From Tritrichomonas musculus (Eukaryota > Parabasalia > Tritrichomonadida > Tritrichomonadidae), in assembly GCA_039105265.1 (NCBI GenBank), contig JAPFFF010000040.1, forward strand, positions 62,001 to 126,000: DNA of 64,000 nt, given 5' to 3'. The notes below the pieces were generated by a model. The model searched no databases, was not told the origin of the DNA, and saw nothing but the letters and a program-made list of their open reading frames with translations. Numbering within the stretch: position 1 is the first letter of the stretch; the number at the start of each line of letters is the position of its first letter. Made by a program: the position numbers and the translations under genes. Below are positions 1 to 7,478 of this stretch, piece after piece.

Positions 1-79
1 GAGAATACTTCGAGAACTTCAAAACAATGAATTAGAAACAGGTGTTGTATATAAATAAAGACTTTTTATTCAACTCGAA

Positions 80-1084
80 ATGGAATTACCACCAAGTGTT
101 AACACTTTATATCCTAATCGAGATAATATAGTTAATGATGGTAATACACCTCTTCCAATCGAAACAGCCTACTTCCTTGAGGATGCTCAACATGATAAAG
201 CTAAGTTTAATAGATATTGGTTTAATTTCCCACCAGAATTGTCAACTGCAAACAAAGGGGAATCTATTGTTGGTGTTCGTTCAGCGCATATCATTAAGAG
301 AAGACGCAAATTAGAATTTAATGTGACTATATTTAAAGTTCAAAAATCCTACTTTGTTTTACATGGAGGAAATATAAACGACCCTATTTTAACTCAAGAA
401 CTACTTGATAAATTCTACCAGGACGACCTCAAAGAAGAAAATGCAAAAAAGCCTACTTGGAAATGGATAGCAAATTTTGATGTTATTGATTGGGTGTCAG
501 AGGAAGGGGACTTAAGAGGGTTCTTTGATGCTGTCAACACCGCGATGAAATCTTGGATAGCTATGCATGGGCAATATGGAAATGCATTTTCCCAAAATGA
601 TTCATTAATTGCATATCGAGATATACAAACAGATGGATATTATGATAAAGATGGTTTTCATGAAATTATATATACCAAAAATAATGATAATATAGATGAA
701 GATTCAAGACAATATATCAATTTTTTCCAAATTGGTGATTAGAATGAGGACTTTGCAGATATGTTTAATATAGGCACAGGAGCTTATCAAAATAACCCTA
801 AGAAGTATTTAACTTTAAGTAAGAGGTTGGTATTTGATAATGTATGGGACAGACATCCATGTAAAATATATTCATCTATTGGTGAACAAGCATTACATAA
901 CTATATTGGAGATAGTGATGTTGAATATAGTCCGATTAAGTACTTCAAGTTAAACTCAATGGACCAAAGGTTTTGGATAGACTTCTATAGTGATGCTCAT
1001 TATAATTGTCCAACCAAACTACCTCCTAAAGATTCATTTGTTATCGAAATGCAATTCCTTCAATACGATAAGATGTTTATTTAA
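80..1084 (+). pseudogene. Polinton structural-protein candidate (remnant)
   Basis: This is the first coding part of the element in the window. The translated remnants are rich in beta-strand-like segments and aromatic residues, with no signal peptide or membrane segment. Position next to the integrase and ATPase suggests a virion-type structural protein such as a capsid jelly-roll protein, since Polintons carry major and minor capsid genes. No diagnostic motif was found, so this rests on context. It could also be one of the family's uncharacterised accessory proteins. Confidence 0.4.
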
Positions 1085-1090
1085 AAATAA

Positions 1091-2240
1091 ATGAGTAAAG
1101 AAGAACCAAGCCCATATGAAAAATTATACAACAAAGCTAAATGGAAGACCTTGGACAAATACCTTAGCATGGCAAAACAAGAGAATCTAAATGAAGAAGA
1201 AGCAAAGAAATACTTTGATGAAAGAGTAGTACATGATAAGAGAGTACCTAAAGCACAATTTATACCTATTGTATCCAAACATCCTCATGGTTATCAAATG
1301 GATACCTTCATTAATAATAAAGAGGCAGGTGGGTTGAACTATCTAATGTTCATTAATATCAACACCAGAAAAGCATATGCATATCCTATTAATGGTAAAG
1401 GATCAAGAGAAGTATTGACAGCACTTCATAAATTTGTTAATGATGTACCTCATGTATATTCGATAACAAGTGATGAGGATGCAGCATATTTATCATCAAC
1501 AGTCTTAGACTTCATGAGAGAGAAGAACATAAAATACCGAACAACAACTGAGAATAACCATAATGTACTTGGCATTATTAATAGGTTTATGAGAACCATA
1601 AGAGATGCTATTGGTGAAAATAGGTTTATTCAACCAAAGGAGATGCATGATTTGGTCAACATATATAACAACTCTCCTCATAGGTCTTTAGATAATAAAG
1701 CACCTAATGATATTACTCCAGCGGATGATATAAAGTACATACAAAAGAATGCACGCATTAATCCATACCATTTTAATCCAGGTGAGATGGTCAGGTTAGT
1801 ACTTGAAAAAGAACCATTTGGTAAAAGAAGAAGTAATTTGTCCAATGAGTCTTATATAGTTGACTCAAAAAAAGGTAACCAGTTTGTGGTCAGGTCCAAA
1901 GATGGTTCAACTAGTTCATTCCCTGGATATAGGTTGTTAAGGACAAGAGACAAAAGGATTAAAGTAGCTGAAAGACTAAATGAAGGTAAAGAAGGTATTA
2001 TTGAACAAATATATAACTTTGATGAAGATACAGGTAAGTATGATTTAAAATGAGAAGGAGTCGAAGGTGATGATGCCTTTGCTAGAGAAACCATTAGAAA
2101 TGTAAGGAGAGGTAATCTATTGGTACTTGGTACAGCAGAAAGACAATATTGGTTGGAACAAAAGAAAAATTATGAACGACAAATTAAAGCAGGTCAAAAG
2201 GTTGAGGGCAAACCAATACCAGATAAAATTATGAAATACA
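1091..2240 (+). pseudogene. Polinton integrase (retroviral-type, DDE)
   Basis: This part encodes a retrovirus-like integrase, which inserts Polinton DNA into the host genome. The open stretch of about 320 residues holds the RNase H-fold core. The first Asp lies in HGYQMDTF, the second in ITSDEDA, and a downstream helix reads NNHNVLGIINRFMRT, as in Polinton c-integrases. A basic C-terminal part (EPFGKRRSNLSNESY) resembles the chromodomain/SH3-like tail of these proteins. The gene follows a short AT leader (TTTATTTAAA type) that recurs before other genes of this element. The family assignment is firm. Activity is not implied. Confidence 0.8.
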
Positions 2241-2255
2241 TTTAAAAATTTGTAA

Positions 2256-3118
2256 ATGGATGAACCCCCAAGTGCAGAACTAATAAATAAAGTAGAAACA
2301 TTGATTAAAGAAACCTTACGGAAGAACATGAAAGAGATAGATGGTGCTTTGATTAAACCATTATCACCTGATTATCCTTTTAGCACAAATGGTATATACT
2401 TTTTAATTGGTAAACCAGGTGCTGGTAAAAGTCTTTGGATATGGAGACTTATTATGATAACAGAGAGGTTGTTTAAACATCCATACTACCAAAAGATAAT
2501 ATTTTGCTCAAGCTCTGGTAAAATGGATAAAACAGCTGAAACACTTAATAAACAAATACAATCAAGAATCGATTATGTAAAGGAAAGAGAATTACCATTC
2601 TTAAAAGACATCTTCGAAGAAAGATAAAGTATTATGCTATTGTCAAATATGTATTATCTCGAATGAAAGAGACCAATGACGAAATGAGGAGGCTCATTGA
2701 GAAGCATCATTTAAATAAGCTCAATGATAAAATTATATATATAGCCAATAAGTTAGTCAAATATGAAACATCATCATATCCATATAACACATTATTGATA
2801 CTAGATGATTGTGCAGGTAGTGATTTATTAAAGAATGGTAATAGTGAATTTATCAAGTTGTTAACCAAGAAAAGACACTATAATTTAACATGTATCATGG
2901 CTATCCAAACTATTCGATTTGTTCATATGAATGCTAAAAGGTTAGCAACAGATATCATATGTTATACAGGATATAGTGAGGAAGATTTTACTAGCTTGTT
3001 GCAACAAACTAATAACTCATTAAATACTAAGCAGACAGTAGCTGAATACTTACAACATAAAGAACCACATGAGAAGTTCGTAATGAATATTTCTGCTAAT
3101 AAGTACTATTTCGAATAA
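2256..3118 (+). pseudogene. Polinton packaging-type ATPase (FtsK/HerA-A32 like)
   Basis: This part encodes a P-loop ATPase of the kind that packages DNA in Polintons and related large DNA viruses. A Walker A motif (LIGKPGAGKS) lies near residue 46 of the first stretch, and a Walker B motif (LLILDDCAG) is followed by a sensor-like segment (NLTCIMAIQT). Trichomonad Polintons carry this ATPase close to the integrase, as here. The remnant is degraded. Confidence 0.75.
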
Positions 3119-3135
3119 TTTTTTATTTTTTAAAA

Positions 3136-3591
3136 ATGGGAATTGAACGTCATTCAGTAGAAGATTATTGGAAGCCAAATTATTCCAAAAAGCAACAATT
3201 TTCTCCATGGCAAGAGATAATAAAAGGAGGAGTTGGACTAGGTGGTAAGTTATTAATGGGAGCAGCAGATAGTTTTTCTGGAGGTCTTGCAAGTAAACTA
3301 TTAGATGCTTCAGCAGGTGGATTAACCAAGCATGCTAGTGTTATTGGTTCAGTTGCGAGAGGTCTTGGTGAAAGCTTCTTGAGCGATAGTACAAGAAATA
3401 AATTAGCAAACATAGCTGACACAGCATTAAAATATGTCCCAGATGGAAAAGTAAAAACTGCCTTATCATCAATTAATAAATCTGCAAAAGGTGAATCAGT
3501 TGGAGCACCTCTTGAAAAGCCAACATTTTCGTCTAGATCATTACAAGAGAGTGATTTTACTACCAACAATCGGGCGAGAACCTATATCTAA
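3136..3591 (+). CDS. Polinton small Gly/Ala-rich protein
   Basis: This is a 151-residue protein. The stretch from about residue 30 to 75 is rich in Gly, Ala and Leu (GGVGLGGKLLMGAADSFSGG), followed by an amphipathic helical part. In size and composition it resembles the small pVI-like proteins of adenoviruses and Polintons, which bind capsid and disrupt membranes. That comparison is inference, because there is no diagnostic motif. It starts 17 bases after the ATPase region, behind the element's TTTTTAAAAATG-type leader. Confidence 0.45.
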   Translation: MGIERHSVEDYWKPNYSKKQQFSPWQEIIKGGVGLGGKLLMGAADSFSGGLASKLLDASAGGLTKHASVIGSVARGLGESFLSDSTRNKLANIADTALKYVPDGKVKTALSSINKSAKGESVGAPLEKPTFSSRSLQESDFTTNNRARTYI

Positions 3592-3638
3592 CGAAAACTC
3601 AAAAAAACTCAATTTATAGACTTTTTTGTTTATTTTAA

Positions 3639-4004
3639 ATGTCAAAACATCTAACAGGTTCTAAGAGACTTGTAGTTATTCATAGATGGCTAAATGGAAG
3701 GGATGACCCTGATTGGGAAGTGCTTCCTACGAAAACCAAAGACAAGCATATTGTAAAACAGCGAAAAACTCCAATAACTCGAGAATATCAAGAAAACTCA
3801 GACCGTGAAAAACATGAGGAACTTGAAGAAAAGCCAAGAAAGTCATTAAGTTCGAAAGCTGCAAGAAAACCTCCAAAACCTAGAAAAACTCAACAAAGCC
3901 AAGTTTATGACTCTACTGTGAATGAGGAAATACTAAAACAGCTAAAATCACTAGGTGAAGAAATGAAGATAAGTCGTGAGAAGAAAGAGCAGAGACGTAA
4001 GTAG
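3639..4004 (+). CDS. Polinton small basic protein
   Basis: This is a 121-residue, Lys/Arg-rich and probably disordered protein (KPPKPRKTQQ, KKEQRRK at the C-terminus). A basic, proline-containing composition suggests nucleic-acid binding, as in virion core proteins, but no family is recognised. It sits behind the same TTTATTTTAAATG leader as its neighbours. The coding end lies just before a repeat-rich block. Confidence 0.4.
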   Translation: MSKHLTGSKRLVVIHRWLNGRDDPDWEVLPTKTKDKHIVKQRKTPITREYQENSDREKHEELEEKPRKSLSSKAARKPPKPRKTQQSQVYDSTVNEEILKQLKSLGEEMKISREKKEQRRK

Positions 4005-4012
4005 TGTATACG

Positions 4013-4030
4013 AGTCGGTTTCCGGTGGGG
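4013..4030 (+). repeat. Direct repeat, left copy, flanking the satellite
   Basis: An 18-base GC-richer sequence, AGTCGGTTTCCGGTGGGG, lies left of the satellite block. An identical copy in the same orientation is at 5059-5076. The bases before both copies are also related (GTAGTGTATACG and GTAGTATATGCT), so the repeat is about 30 bases in all. It may derive from a Polinton terminal region, because Polinton ends begin with AG followed by TATA-rich sequence. Confidence 0.7.
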
Positions 4031-4061
4031 TTCGCAGGTTTGGACTAAGAACGAAATCCAG

Positions 4062-4345
4062 AAAAAAAAAAAAAAAAAAAAAAAATTTCTTCTTCTTCTT
4101 TTCTTGTTATCCCACCCACCCACCTCAATGCCCTCCATCTATGAAACGGCACAGGTACCCCACCCCACTACCGCCCATCTATGAAACGGCACAGGTACCC
4201 ACCCCACTGCCCACTATCTATGAAACGGCACAGGTACCCCACCCCAATGCCCTCCATCTACGAAACGGCCTAGGTACCCAGCCATCTATGAAACGGCACA
4301 GGTAGCACCCCGAGAATCTCGTACATACCACCATCTACTTAATGG
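4062..4345. repeat. Poly-A tract and degenerate minisatellite of about 40 bp
   Basis: A run of about 24 A at 4062-4085 is followed by about five or six imperfect copies of a C/A-rich unit of about 40 bases, containing ATCTATGAAACGGCACAGG and then a CCCCACCCC-type stretch, from about 4135 to 4345. The composition differs sharply from the AT-rich surroundings. It is non-coding repeat sequence inside the Polinton. Confidence 0.8.
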
Positions 4346-4387
4346 CACATGTACTCCACCACGAGGACCCTCTTAGAAAAGACCTAA

Positions 4388-5045
4388 TAATATATCCATA
4401 CTAATATATCCATACTAATATATCCATACTAATATATCCATACTAATATATCCATACTAATATATCCATACTAATATATCCATACTAATATATCCATACT
4501 AATATATCCATACTAATATATCCATACTAATATATCCATACTAATATATCCATACTAATATATCCATACTAATATATCCATACTAATATATCCATACTAA
4601 TATATCCATACTAATATATCCATACTAATATATCCATACTAATATATCCATACTAATATATCCATACTAATATATCCATACTAATATATCCATACTAATA
4701 TATCCATACTAATATATCCATACTAATATATCCATACTAATATATCCATACTAATATATCCATACTAATATATCCATACTAATATATCCATACTAATATA
4801 TCCATACTAATATATCCATACTAATATATCCATACTAATATATCCATACTAATATATCCATACTAATATATCCATACTAATATATCCATACTAATATATC
4901 CATACTAATATATCCATACTAATATATCCATACTAATATATCCATACTAATATATCCATACTAATATATCCATACTAATATATCCATACTAATATATCCA
5001 TACTAATATATCCATACTAATATATCCATACTAATATATCCATAC
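4388..5045. repeat. 14-bp satellite, about 47 near-perfect copies
   Basis: The unit CTAATATATCCATA repeats head to tail for about 655 bases with almost no variation by eye. Such homogeneity implies recent expansion. The block lies between the two direct repeats at 4013 and 5059, inside the Polinton. Confidence 0.97.
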
Positions 5046-5053
5046 AGTAGTAT

Positions 5054-5677
5054 ATGCTAGTCGGTTTCCGGTGGGGTATGCACCCACACCGTCAACACAG
5101 ACAAGATGGTATTATAAGTGCAACTACTCAAGTTATTATGGGAGCTGTAGGTCATGTTGCTAGAAGATTCTTACATGGTGAATGGCAGTTTGTTAGACAT
5201 CATTCTGGTGATGCAGCAGCAATAGCTGGAGTAGCAGCAGAAGCATATGTAGCAAATAGAATAGGATTATTTAATATTCCAAGTTGGTTCTGTCGTAATG
5301 ATAACCCAGAAACATTAGCAGAGGAAGATATATTGGATAAGATTCTTGCATGGGCATACCATGAAGAAACTGATGATGAACCTGAACTTGAAATAACAAT
5401 GGAGGATGCTGATAAAATGATGGTTTTATTTGATACATGTATTAATATTGCAAAGACATATCGCGATACTTTAAAGGGTACAATAGCATTCATGTGCGAG
5501 AAAATCAAAGAGCTTGAAAATAAGTCAAGTACAAAACATCCATTAGAAGATATAGATATGACTGTGTATATTACTAAAGCAGAAGTGAAGGAAATGATAG
5601 ACCAGAAGGATGCATATATTGATACTCTTGAGAAAAGACTTGCAGCACTTGAAGCTAAATGCACTAACATCGAATGA
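5054..5677 (+). CDS. Polinton accessory protein with C-terminal coiled coil
   Basis: This frame has 207 residues. The first ATG lies in the direct repeat, so the true start may be further in. The middle has Ala/Gly-rich helical segments (DAAAIAGVAAEAYVANRIG). The last 90 residues look like a charged coiled coil (EVKEMIDQKDAYIDTLEKRL). No family is recognised. Such coiled coils occur in virion assembly or scaffold proteins, but that is only a guess from composition and position. Confidence 0.4.
   Translation: MLVGFRWGMHPHRQHRQDGIISATTQVIMGAVGHVARRFLHGEWQFVRHHSGDAAAIAGVAAEAYVANRIGLFNIPSWFCRNDNPETLAEEDILDKILAWAYHEETDDEPELEITMEDADKMMVLFDTCINIAKTYRDTLKGTIAFMCEKIKELENKSSTKHPLEDIDMTVYITKAEVKEMIDQKDAYIDTLEKRLAALEAKCTNIE
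5059..5076 (+). repeat. Direct repeat, right copy, flanking the satellite
   Basis: This is the second identical copy of the 18-base sequence at 4013-4030, immediately right of the satellite. It overlaps the start of the reading frame that follows. The paired copies suggest that the satellite expanded inside a duplicated, possibly terminal, Polinton segment. Confidence 0.7.
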
Positions 5678-5696
5678 GAAGTTTTATTTAACTAAA

Positions 5697-7259
5697 ATGA
5701 GTGATACTACTACAAGATTTAAAGGAGATATACAGTTTAAGATAGGGGATGCTACTCGAAAAGGTAGCCAGTTATTAACCTTGGGTGACTTAGATAACTA
5801 TGTACAGACAGGTCATTTATTTAATGAGGTCGAAGGTTTACCAGAAGTTGATATTAAAAATAAAAATATACAGTATGTATCATTTGAGTCTTCAACAACA
5901 ACTTACAATATCCTTAAGTTTGTTAATATGCCTGAAGACTTCATGAATAAGCTCAATGATATAAAAGCCCAAACTAATATATTTAAGATAGTCCTGAGGA
6001 AAAATATAGTATATGATACAAGTGGTAATTTAGTCAAGGAGTTCTACATATATGTTAAGGATGGTCAAGTATATTCTCCTTTGATAACTAAAAGTAGTAA
6101 TGGATGCAGTATAAATAATAGTACCATTATGGGATATATGAATATAGCTTTTGATAGTAAACTAGACTTCAACCCATATACCTTGTGGCTGAGTGGGGAG
6201 TTGAGCATAATGAATGAATATATAACTGATTCTTTACAAACTGAGAAGGCAATAAAGTGTTCTATAATAAAAGCTGATAATGCATTAAGTTTACGTAAGA
6301 GTGATGTACTATACTTATATAAGCCTACATCAACTAGTCAGGTTGTGATAGATAACAAGAAGTATTGGTTACTTCAATGGAACATAGATACTGGATATAC
6401 TATACCTAATGACTTAGAGTTTAGGTTTAATGAGTATTGTTTTGGTAATAAGTGGTTTTTATCATGGGATGGTACAAAATGGGTAGGTGATAACATACAA
6501 GGTCATATCAATGGTAGATTAGTTAATGGATTAAATAAGGAGAATGAGTATGGTGAAGATGGTACCTACATACAAGTCAAGAGGAGTGAGAGGAACATGA
6601 AACTGATTAATAAGCCTAATGACTACTCACCTGATAACCTACTACATTACATGATTCATGGAGGTAAGTGCAAAATAGACTGTTTTGTAAAATTAAAGAC
6701 AGGAGAGGTAGAACCTTTTACGAAATATGGTCTAGGCTTCCAAACAAGTCAAGGAGGTACGAAAGATGGATATGATATAGAAGCAATAAGGTGCTATAAG
6801 ATGAATAATGCTACTAAAAAATTAGAAACTAGTGCTATTGATGAACTCTACCTAGATATAACTCTTGAAGGTTCTAAAAATGCAAATAGGTTCTCAGTTC
6901 GACCTACAGGAAAAGAAGGCAATGGAGGAGACAAGGTATGGTTGTTCTTACATGGTGTACTTGATTCATGTGAACAGCTTGAATATACATATGCAGCTTC
7001 GACTACTAATGACTCAAGAGATATTAAGATATATTTAGCTGATGAATATGTTGACCCAATAGATGAAGTTCATTGGGATTCAACTACTAACCCATTCGAG
7101 TATATCATTAAGCAGCAATTTTATGAAGTATCCCCAAATCCTAATGTGGCAACAACCTTATATACTGATTATAATATTACCTCCTCTAAGATAATTACTG
7201 CTGATAGTATTACTACTATGAGGAGTGATTTAAAATTAATATTCATTTTGCAAATGTGA
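5697..7259 (+). CDS. Polinton large protein, 520 residues, unknown family
   Basis: The chosen start is ATG 5697 (MSDTTTRFKGD), behind the TTTATTTAACTAAAATG leader shared with other genes of the element. The sequence is rich in beta-strand-like segments and Tyr/Trp/Asn (WLLQWNID, NKWFLSWDGTKW), with no membrane span. It could be a capsid or fibre-type structural protein, but no motif proves this. It ends at what appears to be the right margin of the element, and the last residues may run past the original gene end. Confidence 0.45.
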   Translation: MSDTTTRFKGDIQFKIGDATRKGSQLLTLGDLDNYVQTGHLFNEVEGLPEVDIKNKNIQYVSFESSTTTYNILKFVNMPEDFMNKLNDIKAQTNIFKIVLRKNIVYDTSGNLVKEFYIYVKDGQVYSPLITKSSNGCSINNSTIMGYMNIAFDSKLDFNPYTLWLSGELSIMNEYITDSLQTEKAIKCSIIKADNALSLRKSDVLYLYKPTSTSQVVIDNKKYWLLQWNIDTGYTIPNDLEFRFNEYCFGNKWFLSWDGTKWVGDNIQGHINGRLVNGLNKENEYGEDGTYIQVKRSERNMKLINKPNDYSPDNLLHYMIHGGKCKIDCFVKLKTGEVEPFTKYGLGFQTSQGGTKDGYDIEAIRCYKMNNATKKLETSAIDELYLDITLEGSKNANRFSVRPTGKEGNGGDKVWLFLHGVLDSCEQLEYTYAASTTNDSRDIKIYLADEYVDPIDEVHWDSTTNPFEYIIKQQFYEVSPNPNVATTLYTDYNITSSKIITADSITTMRSDLKLIFILQM

Positions 7260-7311
7260 CCAATTTCCCATTCAAAATCCTTTTTTGAAAATAAAAATTA
7301 ACTTTTTGTTA

Positions 7312-7316
7312 TCATT
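7312..7316 (+). promoter_or_regulatory. Initiator (Inr) TCATT upstream of the kinase locus
   Basis: TCATT matches the trichomonad initiator (TCA+1, pyrimidine, A/T). The predicted first transcribed base, A 7314, is six bases before ATG 7320, within the short 5' UTR range known for trichomonads. An AACTTTTTG motif lies just upstream at 7300-7308. Confidence 0.55.
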
Positions 7317-7319
7317 TTT

Positions 7320-7478
7320 ATGTCGGAAGAAATCGTCAAAGAAATATATCAAACCAAAGAAAAAATTGGTTTTGCGTACGTGTATACCGATCAATGCTCT
7401 TTAATTAAAAAAGTTCTTGAAGAGATTCAAGAAAAAGTTTTATCAATACCAGATAACGAAACAAATAAAACAAAATGA
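7320..7478 (+). CDS. 52-residue leading ORF overlapping the kinase start
   Basis: This small frame starts six bases after the predicted transcription start and ends in a TGA that overlaps the kinase ATG (ATGA, 7475-7478). It encodes a helical peptide (MSEEIVKEIYQTKEK...) resembling the helical N-terminal region many trichomonad kinases have before their kinase domain. Either it is the original N-terminus separated by a frameshift, or it is a genuine upstream ORF read before re-initiation at the overlapping ATG. The sequence alone cannot decide. Confidence 0.4.
   Translation: MSEEIVKEIYQTKEKIGFAYVYTDQCSLIKKVLEEIQEKVLSIPDNETNKTK

Larger units (their letters stand above)
1..7260 (+). mobile_element. 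Polinton/Maverick, partial, broken
   Basis: This is a Polinton (Maverick), the large self-synthesising DNA element family abundant in trichomonads. Seen here on one strand, left to right: a candidate structural protein, a retroviral-type integrase, a packaging-type ATPase, a glycine-rich small protein, a small basic protein, a satellite block, a coiled-coil protein and a 520-residue protein. No protein-primed DNA polymerase B or adenain-type protease is visible. The element either continues to the left of the window or has lost them. It looks broken, with roughly three to five interruptions plus the satellite insertion. Several frames remain open for hundreds of codons, so the copy is probably not ancient. 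The right edge is placed near 7260 because a host-type promoter and kinase gene begin about 50 bases later. No terminal inverted repeat was identified with certainty. Confidence 0.8.

Noticed and set aside
3905-4305. Frames crossing the poly-A tract and C-rich minisatellite
   Set aside because: They encode homopolymer and tandem-repeat peptides. They are repeat DNA rather than genes.
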